Source of the DNA: Labilithrix sp.
GTDB lineage: Bacteria > Myxococcota > Polyangia > Polyangiales > Polyangiaceae
Assembly (NCBI GenBank): GCA_028287035.1
Contig: JAQBQL010000222.1
Location: forward strand, 11,198-75,197
Length of the DNA stretch: 64,000 bases
Direction of reading: 5' to 3'
The position numbers were made by a program, and so were the translations under genes. Positions 26,576 through 34,373 of the stretch are shown in pieces (the first letter of the stretch is position 1; each line of letters starts with the position of its first letter). Below the pieces are notes generated by a model. The model was given only the letters and a program-made list of their open reading frames with translations. It did not search any database and was not told the origin of the DNA.

Positions 26576-28711
26576 TTGACGAGACGCTCACGGACGCTCG
26601 AGCTCGTCGCGATCATCTTCGCCGTCGCGCTGCTCACGGTCGTCGAGGTGCTCGGTCAGCACTCGACCACGGAGCTCGCCGACACCGCTCGCAGCGTGCA
26701 GCGGTCGCGCGAGGTGATGGGCCACCTCGATGCCCTCCTCGTCGCGACCCTCGAGGCCGAGAGCAGTCGCCGTGGCTTCGCACTCACCAACGAGCAGGTG
26801 CAGCTCGACCCGTACCGCGGAGCGGCGGGGCGTGCGTTCGGGGAGATCGGGCAGCTCCAGACGTTGCTCGCGGACAGCCCGGAGCAGCGCCGCCGTCTCG
26901 AGGAGCTCGTGCCCGCCGTCCGCGAGCGGCTCGATTCGCTCGACCGCGCCGTCGCGATCCAGCAGGAGAGCGGCGGGATCCCCCGCGAGGTCGAGCTGAA
27001 CGGCACGAGGGGCGGGATGCGCCGGATGGCCGCCGTGCGCGGCGCCGTCGAAGGCATGGTGACCGCCGAGCAGCAGCTTCTCGCCCAGCGTGAGCAGACC
27101 ACGCGGGCGAGCCTGCGGCGCGCGCGGATGATCCAGCTCCTCGGTACGGTGGTGAGCGTCTCCATCTTCATCGCCGTGCTCGCTCGCCTCCGTGCGGTCG
27201 CGCGCCGGCTCCGCGCCTCGGAGGCGCACGCGAAGAACAACGAGGAGGACCTCGCAACGACCATCCACTCGATCGGCGACGGCGTGATCGCCACGGATGG
27301 GGACGGGCTCGTGACGCGCATGAACTCGGTGGCCGAGGCGCTCACCGGGTGGCGCCTCGCGGACGCGCTCGGCAAGCCGGCGCGCGAGGTGTTCCGCCTC
27401 GTCAACGACGTCAACGGGAAGGATGTCAGCGATCCCATCGCGCGCGCGCTCGCGACGGGCGCGGTGGTCGAGATCGACGACGCGGCGGTCCTCCTCGCCA
27501 AGGACGGCACGCGGCGCCGCATCGCCGACAGCGCCGCTCCGATCCGCGGCGGCAAGGGCGAGCTCCGCGGCGCGGTCCTCGTCTTCCACGACATCACGAA
27601 GGTGCTCGAGGACGCGCGCTCGCTGCGCCGCAATCGGGCGTTCCTCGACACGGTCCTCGAGAGCATCCCGAACATGATCTTCGTGAAGGATGCGCAGGAC
27701 CTCGCGTTCGTTCGCCTGAACCGCGCCGGAGAGAAGCTGCTCGGCCAGCCTCGTGAGGCGCTCATCGGACGGACCGACTTCGCGTTCTTCTCGGCCGTCG
27801 AGGCCAAGGCATTCATCGCCCGCGACCGCGAGGCGCTCCGCACGAAAGCCATGGTCGACATCCCCGAGGAGCCGATCACGACGCCGCACGGCACGCGCTG
27901 GCTGCGGACGCAGAAGGTCCCCCTCCTCGACGAGAACGGTGAGCCCGAGTACCTGCTCGGGATCTCCGAGGACATCACGGAGCGCCGCGAGGAGGCGGTG
28001 CTCCTCCGCGCCTCGATCGACGCTGCGCAGGCCGCCAACAAGGAGCTCGAGGCGTTCAGCTACTCCGTGGCGCACGACCTGCGCGCGCCGCTGCGCTCGA
28101 TCGACGGCTTCAGCCAGGCTCTGCTCGACGACTACGCCGCGGCCCTCGACGAGCAGGGTCGCGACTATCTCCATCGCGTCCGGAACAACGCGCGCCGGAT
28201 GGCGGAGCTCATCGACGATCTGCTCGGCCTCGCCCGCGTGAGCCGCACCGAGCTGCGCCGCTCCGACGTCGACGTGAGCGCGCTGTTCGAGCAGGCCATG
28301 CTCGAGGCGAAGAAGCACTGGAACGAGGCGGCCGTCGTGGTCGTCGAGCCGGGTCTGCGGGCGTTTGCCGACGCGCGCCTGCTGCGGGTGCTCGCGGACA
28401 ACCTCGCCTCCAATGCGCTCAAGTTCTCGAGCAAGAAGGAGAGCCCGCGCGTCGAGGTCGGCAAGCAGGGAAACGACTTCTTCGTCCGGGACAACGGCGC
28501 TGGCTTCGACAGCGCAGGGGCGAGGAACCTCTTCACCGCCTTCCAGCGCTTCCACCGCCCGACCGAGTACGAGGGCACCGGCATCGGGCTCGCCACCGCC
28601 GATCGCATCGTCGCGCGTCACGGCGGGCGCATGTGGGCCGAGAGCAAGCCTGGCCAGGGCGCGACCTTCTACTTCGTGCTCGAGCGCGGCACGCCCGGAG
28701 CCTCCACATGA
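26576..28711 (+). CDS. Membrane histidine kinase with CHASE3 and two PAS domains
   Basis: This 711-residue sensor kinase has two membrane helices flanking a CHASE3 sensor domain at about residues 30-195, with the segment RGFALTNEQVQLDPY. Two PAS domains follow near 225-345 and 350-475. The HisKA domain has H500 in FSYSVAHDLRAPLRSIDGF, and the ATPase domain contains DNGAGF and GTGIGLATADRI. In this kinase type the small, phytochrome-like HisKA pairs with Rcp1-like regulators. The start is TTG at 26576, since no ATG or GTG lies near the first helix. The response regulator gene overlaps its end by four bases (ATGA). Placed after cydAB, it may sense oxygen or redox, which is inference. Confidence 0.85.
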   Translation: MTRRSRTLELVAIIFAVALLTVVEVLGQHSTTELADTARSVQRSREVMGHLDALLVATLEAESSRRGFALTNEQVQLDPYRGAAGRAFGEIGQLQTLLADSPEQRRRLEELVPAVRERLDSLDRAVAIQQESGGIPREVELNGTRGGMRRMAAVRGAVEGMVTAEQQLLAQREQTTRASLRRARMIQLLGTVVSVSIFIAVLARLRAVARRLRASEAHAKNNEEDLATTIHSIGDGVIATDGDGLVTRMNSVAEALTGWRLADALGKPAREVFRLVNDVNGKDVSDPIARALATGAVVEIDDAAVLLAKDGTRRRIADSAAPIRGGKGELRGAVLVFHDITKVLEDARSLRRNRAFLDTVLESIPNMIFVKDAQDLAFVRLNRAGEKLLGQPREALIGRTDFAFFSAVEAKAFIARDREALRTKAMVDIPEEPITTPHGTRWLRTQKVPLLDENGEPEYLLGISEDITERREEAVLLRASIDAAQAANKELEAFSYSVAHDLRAPLRSIDGFSQALLDDYAAALDEQGRDYLHRVRNNARRMAELIDDLLGLARVSRTELRRSDVDVSALFEQAMLEAKKHWNEAAVVVVEPGLRAFADARLLRVLADNLASNALKFSSKKESPRVEVGKQGNDFFVRDNGAGFDSAGARNLFTAFQRFHRPTEYEGTGIGLATADRIVARHGGRMWAESKPGQGATFYFVLERGTPGAST

Positions 28712-29166
28712 CGACGCCGATCATCCTCCTCGTCGAGGACAACGCCGACGACGAGCTCCTCACGGTGCGCGCCTTCGCGAAGAGCAACATCGCGAACCAG
28801 GTGGTGGTGGTGCGCGACGGGGTCGAGGCGCTCGACTGGCTCTTCTGCGAGGCGGAGTATTCCTCCCGCGATCCGTCGGAGGAGCCGCAGCTCATGCTCC
28901 TCGACCTGAAGCTCCCGCGCCTGGACGGTCTCGGGGTTCTCCGGCGCATGCGCGCCGATCCACGCACCGCGCTCCTGCCCGTCATCGTCCTGACCTCCTC
29001 CGATCAGGACGAGGACGTCGCGCGCAGCTACGAGCTCGGGGCCAACGGGTACGTGCGGAAACCGGTCGCTTTCGACCAGTTCGTCGCGGCGGTCGAGCAC
29101 GTCGGCCTCTTCTGGCTCGTGCTGAACCGGAGGCCCCCGCGCCGCCGGGGTTCGATCGCGGGCTGA
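28708..29166 (+). CDS. Single-domain response regulator, Rcp1-like
   Basis: This 152-residue receiver-only protein has the acidic pair VEDNADD at residues 9-15, the phosphoacceptor D66 in LLDLKLPRLDG and K118 in GYVRKP. It has no output domain, so it should relay phosphate or bind a partner, as Rcp1 does for phytochrome kinases. The start ATG at 28708 overlaps the kinase stop by four bases, which ties it to that kinase. It ends with a short Arg/Pro-rich tail. The next gene, pcm, begins 60 bases later. Confidence 0.9.
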   Translation: MTTPIILLVEDNADDELLTVRAFAKSNIANQVVVVRDGVEALDWLFCEAEYSSRDPSEEPQLMLLDLKLPRLDGLGVLRRMRADPRTALLPVIVLTSSDQDEDVARSYELGANGYVRKPVAFDQFVAAVEHVGLFWLVLNRRPPRRRGSIAG

Positions 29167-29226
29167 CCGCGCTCGGGCCCGCCGGTCGCGGTTGCAGCGC
29201 GGCCGTCGACGCGCAACGGTGTCCGG

Positions 29227-29871
29227 ATGCCGCCGCTGGATGCAGAGCTGCGCGCGGAACGGCTCCGTGCCGCGCTGCTCGAGATCGTGCGCCGACAGGT
29301 GCGTGACGAACGCGTGCTCCAGGTCCTGCGCGAGATGCCTCGCCACGTGTTCGTCCCCGAGTACCCGCTGGCCGACGCGTACGGTGACCATCCCCTTCCC
29401 ATCGGGCACGGGGCCACGATCTCGCAGCCGACGGTCGTCGGCATGATGAGCGCCGCGCTCGCCCTGGAAGGCGGCGAGCGCATCCTCGAGATCGGTACCG
29501 GCTCGGGGTACCAGGCCGCGGTGCTGAGCCGCCTCGCCCGCTCCGTCGACACCATCGAGATGGTCCCGGCGCTCGCCGAGCGGGCCCGCGGCGCGCTCGC
29601 GCGGGTCGGCGCCGACAACGTGACGGTGCACGTCGGCGACGGCTGGGCGGGTCACCCCGACGGGGCGCCGTTCGACCGCATCGTCGTCACGGCCGCGCCG
29701 GATTGCCTGCCCGACGCGCTCGTCGCGCAGCTCGCGGAGGACGGCCTCCTCGTCGTCCCGGTCGGCCCGCAGTCGACCGACCAGCGCCTCGAGCGGCACG
29801 CGAAGCAGCGCGGCCGCCTGGTCCGCGAGGACCTCGGCGCGGTTCGCTTCGTGCCGATGGTGCACGCCTGA
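29227..29871 (+). CDS. pcm: Protein-L-isoaspartate O-methyltransferase
   Basis: This 214-residue protein repairs damaged aspartyl residues by methylating isoaspartate with S-adenosylmethionine. The conserved segment HGATISQPTVVGMMSAAL binds the substrate. The SAM motif ILEIGTGSGYQAAVLSRLA lies at about residue 85. The ending RLVREDLGAVRFVPM is also typical. The length is normal. It stands alone, with short gaps to the kinase pair upstream and a membrane protein downstream. Pcm is often linked to stationary-phase survival. Confidence 0.92.
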   Translation: MPPLDAELRAERLRAALLEIVRRQVRDERVLQVLREMPRHVFVPEYPLADAYGDHPLPIGHGATISQPTVVGMMSAALALEGGERILEIGTGSGYQAAVLSRLARSVDTIEMVPALAERARGALARVGADNVTVHVGDGWAGHPDGAPFDRIVVTAAPDCLPDALVAQLAEDGLLVVPVGPQSTDQRLERHAKQRGRLVREDLGAVRFVPMVHA

Positions 29872-29927
29872 GCGCCGTCGCCCTCATTCACGGCTGCGCG
29901 CCGCGGCGCTTGCGTTAGGGTGCGGCG

Positions 29928-31334
29928 GTGCGCGGCCGACGAGCAGCGAAGATCGCCGACCGCGGCCTCCTCGTCCTCGTGGCGCTCCTCGGCGTGTCCC
30001 TGACCGCCGCCGCCTGGCACGACGTCTCGAAGGCGTGGGACGTCTGGTACTACCACCTGCCCTTCGCGGCGCGGCTGGTCGGCCTCGTCGATGCGTCGAG
30101 CTACGCCTTCGGTCGCGCGAACCAGGCGCGCTTCGACGGGTTCCCGGTGCTCGGCGAGCTGCTCCAGGGGCTCTGCTGGCGGATCACCGGCCGGCCGGAA
30201 TGCGCGTCCTTCGTCTCGCTCGCCTCGCTCCCGCTCCTCGCGTTTCTCCTGCGCCGCCTGTTCGACGTGCCGATCCACCTGACGGTGCTGGCGCTCCTCG
30301 CCGTCCCGCTCGTGCAGATCCACGCAACGGCGGCGTACGTCGACCTGCCGGCGAACGCGTGGGTGACGATGCTGATCCTGATCGTCTTCCGCCACGTGGT
30401 CGATCGGCGCGCTCCGTCGCTCCGCACGATGGTCCTCGCCGCGGCGCTCGCAGCGGCGACCGCCAACACGAAGTTCCAGCTCGTCCCGGTGGTCGTCGTG
30501 GCCTCGCTCGGGCTCGTCGTCGTCGCGCTCCGCGGCGAGCCGGGACGGGCGATGCGGGCGGTCGTGATCGCGCTCGCGGTGCCGATCGTGTTCGCCACGC
30601 CCCTCGTCAACCTCGTGCGCCGCGGGAATCCGGTGTGGCCGATCGAGCTGCGCGTGCTCGGGCATGCCTTTCCTCACACCGAAGGCGCCTACGCGTCGAC
30701 TCCGGCGTGGCTCGCCCGCGTGCCGGGACCTGCGCGCTGGGCGGCGTCGGTGCTGGAGCTGCGGCTTCCTCCCATCGCCGGACACGCGCGCTGGTCGATC
30801 GACCAATGGACGCCCCCGAGCGGCCCTGCCTACCGGCTCGGCGGGTTCTTCGGGGCCTGGGTGGTCGCCAACCTCCTCGCGGTCGGTCTCGCGCTGTTCT
30901 TCCTGCGCACGCGGGAGAGCAAGGTGGCTGCGTGCTTCATTGCCGCCTTCTCCGTGGTCGCGAGCGTGATGCCGCAGGCGCACGAGCTCCGCTACTACCT
31001 CTTCTGGATGCTCCTCCTCGTGAGCATGGCGCTCGTCCTCTGGTCACGGCGGCGCCCGCTCGCGGTCGGTCTGGCGGCGCTCTCCGCGTTCCTCGTGGTC
31101 ACGTGGTCGACGGGCTTCGGCTACGTCTACCCGTCCGGCGATTCGTTCGCGACGCTCGTGAAGGATCACGCTCCCGGGTCGGCGCTCGAGCGCGTCGCGC
31201 CGGGAGAACGCGTCTGCGTCATGCGCGAGCCCTGGTCGTTCCTCTACGCGCCGCGCTTCCATCCCGGCCACTCCTACGCGGTGCAGGAAGCGGAGGACCC
31301 CACCGAATGCGAGGGCGCGAGGCCGCTCGAATGA
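29928..31334 (+). CDS. Polytopic membrane protein, probable GT-C-type glycosyltransferase
   Basis: This 468-residue protein has about eleven hydrophobic helices. After the first helix lies WDVWYYHLPFAARL, a Trp/Tyr/His/Pro motif seen in GT-C and PMT-like sugar transferases. The C-terminal 50 residues are periplasmic and contain three cysteines. It starts with GTG at 29928. No closer family is recognised, and the transferase call is inference from topology. Ten bases after its stop comes the convergent GT2/DUF2304 pair. Because all three are cell-surface type enzymes, they may serve the same glycan pathway. Confidence 0.55.
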   Translation: MRGRRAAKIADRGLLVLVALLGVSLTAAAWHDVSKAWDVWYYHLPFAARLVGLVDASSYAFGRANQARFDGFPVLGELLQGLCWRITGRPECASFVSLASLPLLAFLLRRLFDVPIHLTVLALLAVPLVQIHATAAYVDLPANAWVTMLILIVFRHVVDRRAPSLRTMVLAAALAAATANTKFQLVPVVVVASLGLVVVALRGEPGRAMRAVVIALAVPIVFATPLVNLVRRGNPVWPIELRVLGHAFPHTEGAYASTPAWLARVPGPARWAASVLELRLPPIAGHARWSIDQWTPPSGPAYRLGGFFGAWVVANLLAVGLALFFLRTRESKVAACFIAAFSVVASVMPQAHELRYYLFWMLLLVSMALVLWSRRRPLAVGLAALSAFLVVTWSTGFGYVYPSGDSFATLVKDHAPGSALERVAPGERVCVMREPWSFLYAPRFHPGHSYAVQEAEDPTECEGARPLE

Positions 31335-31344
31335 GCCTCGCGAT

Positions 31345-31695
31345 TCAGGCGCCGGCGCGCGGAAGCTCGCGCGCGCCTTGCCCGGCGAGCGAACGAACGA
31401 GCTCGGTGACGCGCTCCTGCTCCTCGTGACGGCGCCGCCGTGACAGCAGCGACTCGCGCACCAGCCAGATGACGAGCGGATAGAGCACGAAGTCGACGCC
31501 CCGCCCGATCCCGACCCCGTGCGCGAGGCGGCGCGCCACCTCGGGGTACACGATGAGGAACGCGCCCGCCGCGAACACGACCGCCTGCACGAGCAACACG
31601 CGCCGGTTGCGCGTGAGCGTCACGTAGTCGTGGACGAAGAGGGCGATGAGGAGCCCGACGAGGGCGACCGCGGCCGGCGTCACCTCGGCGGTCAT
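31345..31695 (-). CDS. DUF2304 family small membrane protein
   Basis: This 116-residue protein has three hydrophobic segments (ALVGLLIALF, LLVQAVVFAAGAFLIVY and VDFVLYPLVIWLV) and a basic cytoplasmic tail. It matches the DUF2304 pattern, whose members usually sit beside a dolichyl-phosphate-mannose-synthase-like glycosyltransferase. That is exactly the arrangement here. The ATG at 31695 overlaps the glycosyltransferase stop by four bases (ATGA). It may hold the transferase at the membrane or move the lipid-linked product. The family has no proven biochemical role. Confidence 0.75.
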   Translation of the reverse strand: MTAEVTPAAVALVGLLIALFVHDYVTLTRNRRVLLVQAVVFAAGAFLIVYPEVARRLAHGVGIGRGVDFVLYPLVIWLVRESLLSRRRRHEEQERVTELVRSLAGQGARELPRAGA

Positions 31696-32468
31696 CGCGA
31701 CGAGCTCCCGAAGAGAAAGCCCTGGAAGAGGTCGACGACGATCGCGAGCGCGCCCGACGCCCTCTGGCCCTTCGCGAGCGACTCGCCCGTGTAGCGGACC
31801 GACACCGGCACCTCGATCACCCGGAGCGGCTCGCCGCCGCCGAGCTTTGCCCGCGCCTGCGCGCGGGAGATGCTGCGGGTGATCTCGGAGGCGTGGGCCA
31901 TCCGGTTCTGGCGGATCTGGAGGTTCGCCATGGCGCGGGGAGCGAACGCGCGGAGGCCGTTGTGGACGTCGGAGAGCAGCTGCCCGGTCGTGAGCCATTC
32001 GAAGCCGCGCGCCATGTGGAGGAGCACGCGCCGCGACGTCGGAACGTCCGAACCGCCGCCGAAGCGATCGCCGAGCGCGACGTCTGCCCCGGAGGTGACG
32101 GCGCGGGCGAGCCGCAGCACGTCGCTCGGCTGATGCTGTCCGTCGGAGTCCATGGTGACGAACGCCTCGAACGGCCCGCCCGCCGGCGCCCATGTCGGCT
32201 CGAGAGCGAGGCGCCGCGCCGTCTCGAGCGCTGCCCCCTGCCCCAGGTTGATGGCGTGGCGCGCGAGCACCACACGGACCGGGCCCGCAGCAGCCGCGAC
32301 GGCGGCGCCCGCGATGGGCGGCGTGCTGCCGTCGTCGACGAGGAAGACGGTGGCCGAGACCGACGGCTCACTGGCGGCGCTGGCGGCCAGGCACGACGCG
32401 AGCTCCTCGAGCGTGCGCGCGAGCCGCCCCTCCTCGTTGAAGGCAGGCATGAGGACCGCGATGCGCAC
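31692..32468 (-). CDS. Family 2 glycosyltransferase, polyprenol-phosphate mannose/glucose synthase-like
   Basis: This 258-residue soluble transferase has the GT2 start MRIAVLMPAFNEEGRLARTLEE and the nucleotide-sugar segment VFLVDDGS. The metal-binding DSDGQH motif lies near residue 105. A later segment, GDRFGGGSDVPTSRR, matches the acceptor side of DPMS-type enzymes, which load a sugar onto a lipid phosphate. There is no C-terminal membrane domain, and the neighbouring DUF2304 gene may supply it. The ATG at 32468 faces the divergent lipoprotein gene across a 142-base gap. Confidence 0.85.
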   Translation of the reverse strand: MRIAVLMPAFNEEGRLARTLEELASCLAASAASEPSVSATVFLVDDGSTPPIAGAAVAAAAGPVRVVLARHAINLGQGAALETARRLALEPTWAPAGGPFEAFVTMDSDGQHQPSDVLRLARAVTSGADVALGDRFGGGSDVPTSRRVLLHMARGFEWLTTGQLLSDVHNGLRAFAPRAMANLQIRQNRMAHASEITRSISRAQARAKLGGGEPLRVIEVPVSVRYTGESLAKGQRASGALAIVVDLFQGFLFGSSSR

Positions 32469-32610
32469 GGCGCCACTCTAGTCGAGGCGCGTGCGAAGAC
32501 GACCGCCAAACGCGACGAAATCCCGCGACTCACCGGCGCGCTTTGTGGCCCCGGGAACGCGGCCTATGGTGCTCCGCGACGTGAGCGGTACGATCCTTCG
32601 GAGACCGACG

Positions 32611-33012
32611 ATGAGAGCTTCCCCATCGTACCTCGCCTTGTTCTCTGCGCTGCTCGCCTCCGTGCTGGCGGCGTGCGGTGGCCCGCCCGCGGAGAGCGCG
32701 CCAACGCGGATGCCGACGCCGGAGCGGGAGCCCACGACCGTGGCCGAAGCGCAGGCCCGCATCGCGCGCGCCGAGGAGATGCTCGCAGGCGTTGCCGCTC
32801 CGCGCGCCGCGCAGGTGGAGAGCGCCGACAGCGGAAGCGCCAACAGGAGCGTCGCCGCCGATCCTTGTTCGGAGCGATGCCGCGCGCTGACGTCGATGCG
32901 CAGCGCCGTCGCGGCGCTGTGCCGGATGACCGGAGACCTCGACCCGCGTTGCGACGACGCCCGGAAGACGCTCACCGACAACGAAGCTCGCGTCGGCGCA
33001 TGCGGCTGCTGA
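32611..33012 (+). CDS. Small lipoprotein
   Basis: This 133-residue protein has a signal peptide (LALFSALLASVLAAC) with a good lipobox and the lipidated cysteine near residue 22. A Pro/Glu-rich spacer follows, then a helical segment (VAEAQARIARAEEMLAG). The C-terminal domain has six cysteines with the spacing DPCSERCRAL and ending CGC. No family is recognised. The ATG at 32611 begins the signal peptide, and the open frame before it is noise. It is followed 38 bases later by a second lipoprotein gene. Confidence 0.6.
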   Translation: MRASPSYLALFSALLASVLAACGGPPAESAPTRMPTPEREPTTVAEAQARIARAEEMLAGVAAPRAAQVESADSGSANRSVAADPCSERCRALTSMRSAVAALCRMTGDLDPRCDDARKTLTDNEARVGACGC

Positions 33013-33050
33013 CGCGGCGCGGACTCGACGAAAGAGAAACCCCGAGGCCC

Positions 33051-33392
33051 ATGACCCCGACTCCGCACTCTCGTCTCACGTACCCTGGTCTCGCGTGCGT
33101 GCTCGCCGCGCTCCTGACGAGCGCGGGCTGCGCAGGCAACCAGTCCCGACCCAGCACCCCCAGCACCCCCAGCACCCCCAGCACCCCCAGGAGCCGCGTC
33201 GCGCAGGACCTCGGCTGCTCGGCCGAGGGCACGACGGTCCAGGAGATCGAGCGCGTTCCCGACGGGACCGGAGCGCGCTGGAAGGTCCGGGGCTGCGGGC
33301 GAACAGCGGTGTACCTGTGCACGCTGCCCGTCCGCGACTGCTGGCGCGAGGGCGAGATCCTCACGGATCCCGCCACTCTCAGCCCGCAGTGA
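33051..33392 (+). CDS. Small lipoprotein with Ser-Thr-Pro repeat
   Basis: This 113-residue protein has a signal peptide ending in the lipobox TSAGC near residue 27. A repeated Ser-Thr-Pro linker (four copies) is encoded by a 9-base tandem repeat. The C-terminal domain of about 65 residues contains six cysteines and resembles small myxobacterial envelope proteins with no name. The linker length could change by slippage. It is probably in one unit with the lipoprotein just upstream and ends 13 bases before the convergent Fis-type regulator. Confidence 0.6.
   Translation: MTPTPHSRLTYPGLACVLAALLTSAGCAGNQSRPSTPSTPSTPSTPRSRVAQDLGCSAEGTTVQEIERVPDGTGARWKVRGCGRTAVYLCTLPVRDCWREGEILTDPATLSPQ
33151..33186 (+). 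repeat. 9-base tandem repeat, four exact copies
   Basis: CCAGCACCC is repeated four times and a partial copy follows. In the lipoprotein frame it encodes Ser-Thr-Pro repeats. The 9-base period keeps the reading frame, so a gain or loss of units would only change linker length. Confidence 0.9.
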
Positions 33393-33404
33393 TCATCGCG
33401 TCGC

Positions 33405-34112
33405 TCAGGACGCGACGTTCGTGAGGTCGCGCGCCACGCCGGTCGTCGGGGAGACGTCCGCGCGCGCCCGGGCCCAGCGCTGGATCGTGCGACGGTCGAT
33501 GCCGAGCGCCGCCGCCGTGTGCACCTTGTTGCCACCAAAGCGGCGGAGCGCGTAGTCGACGTAGACGCGCTGGAACTTGTGCATCGGCACGAGCCCCTCG
33601 GCTGCCTCGACGAGCGCGTCGAGAGCCTCCAGCGTCGCTTCCTTGGGGAGCGGCGTCGAACGGCGCTGGACGACGCCGCTGTTCGGCGACGACGGGAAGG
33701 ACGAGGGCGAGGCCGACGAGCGGCTCGAGCGGCGCTTCAGGTCGGCGACCGCGAGGGCCTGGCCGATCTGCGCCGAGGCGAGGTCGAGCGACGAGCCCGA
33801 GACCGCGAGCGCGCCGAGGCGGGACGCCTTGATCGCGAGGTCGGTGTTGTCGGTCGCGATGACGACGCTCGACGCGAGCATCGCGCGCTGGGCGAGCTCG
33901 AGGACCTCGCCGTCGACGAAGCCCGACGCGGAGATCACGACGACGTCCGTGCCGTCGATGTCGGCGCCGTTGATCGAGGAGAGCCGACGGACCGAGCAGC
34001 CCTGCTCGCGCAGCGTGCTCTCGAGACCGAGACCCTTCTCACCTTCCACGAGAACCGCGTTGAAACGCGAAGAAGAACCGATGACCGGCGCAGACGTGCT
34101 GGCGATGTTCAC
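33405..34112 (-). CDS. Fis-type regulator with a degenerate receiver domain (RegA/PrrA-like)
   Basis: This 235-residue protein has a receiver-like fold at about residues 15-120, but the phosphorylation residues are gone. Its acidic pair is replaced (AVLVEGE), the Asp position reads VVVISASG, and the Lys position reads AVSGSS. A Ser/Arg/Pro linker follows. The C-terminal helix-turn-helix (FGGNKVHTAAALGIDRRTI) is of the Fis kind used by RegA/PrrA/ActR regulators. The GTG at 34112 is preceded by TTGAGGAG. An excellent sigma-54 promoter lies about 70 bases upstream. It is divergent from the kinase/NtrC operon, so it is likely controlled by that system and itself works without phosphorylation. Confidence 0.8.
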   Translation of the reverse strand: MNIASTSAPVIGSSSRFNAVLVEGEKGLGLESTLREQGCSVRRLSSINGADIDGTDVVVISASGFVDGEVLELAQRAMLASSVVIATDNTDLAIKASRLGALAVSGSSLDLASAQIGQALAVADLKRRSSRSSASPSSFPSSPNSGVVQRRSTPLPKEATLEALDALVEAAEGLVPMHKFQRVYVDYALRRFGGNKVHTAAALGIDRRTIQRWARARADVSPTTGVARDLTNVAS

Positions 34113-34183
34113 GAGCGTATCGCTCCTCAATCCTCGCGTGAGCCCGTGAAGTCGAGCCGCCACTTCGAGGTTGCCGGCGCTGG

Positions 34184-34199
34184 AGCACTCTGCGTGCCA
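34184..34199 (-). promoter_or_regulatory. Sigma-54 (-24/-12) promoter of the Fis-type regulator
   Basis: On the minus strand TGGCACGCAGAGTGCT matches the consensus TGGCACG-N4-TTGCT at every defined base but one (G in place of the first T of TTGC). The GG and GC pairs have the required spacing. Transcription would start near 34173, giving a leader of about 60 bases before the GTG at 34112. An inverted repeat, GCGAAA/TTTCGC (34213-34232), lies just upstream and could bind an activator. Confidence 0.7.
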
Positions 34200-34373
34200 T
34201 CCATTCTGCGCCGCGAAACTCCGCGATTTCGCTTTCGGCGGTCCAGTCATGACGCGTAGCGCTTCGCCCCCTTGCCGCAGTGATTGGGGCGCTTTGACAC
34301 AATGCCGCACCTGGTGCCTCCTGCGCTGTGCCCGCGCTCCGCATCCCGCGCGCGCTGGAGTAAAGGTATCCCC

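Noticed and set aside
34294..34299. TTGACA, a perfect sigma-70 -35 box upstream of the HAMP kinase
   Set aside because: No -10-like sequence stands at 16-18 bases. I treat the match as chance.
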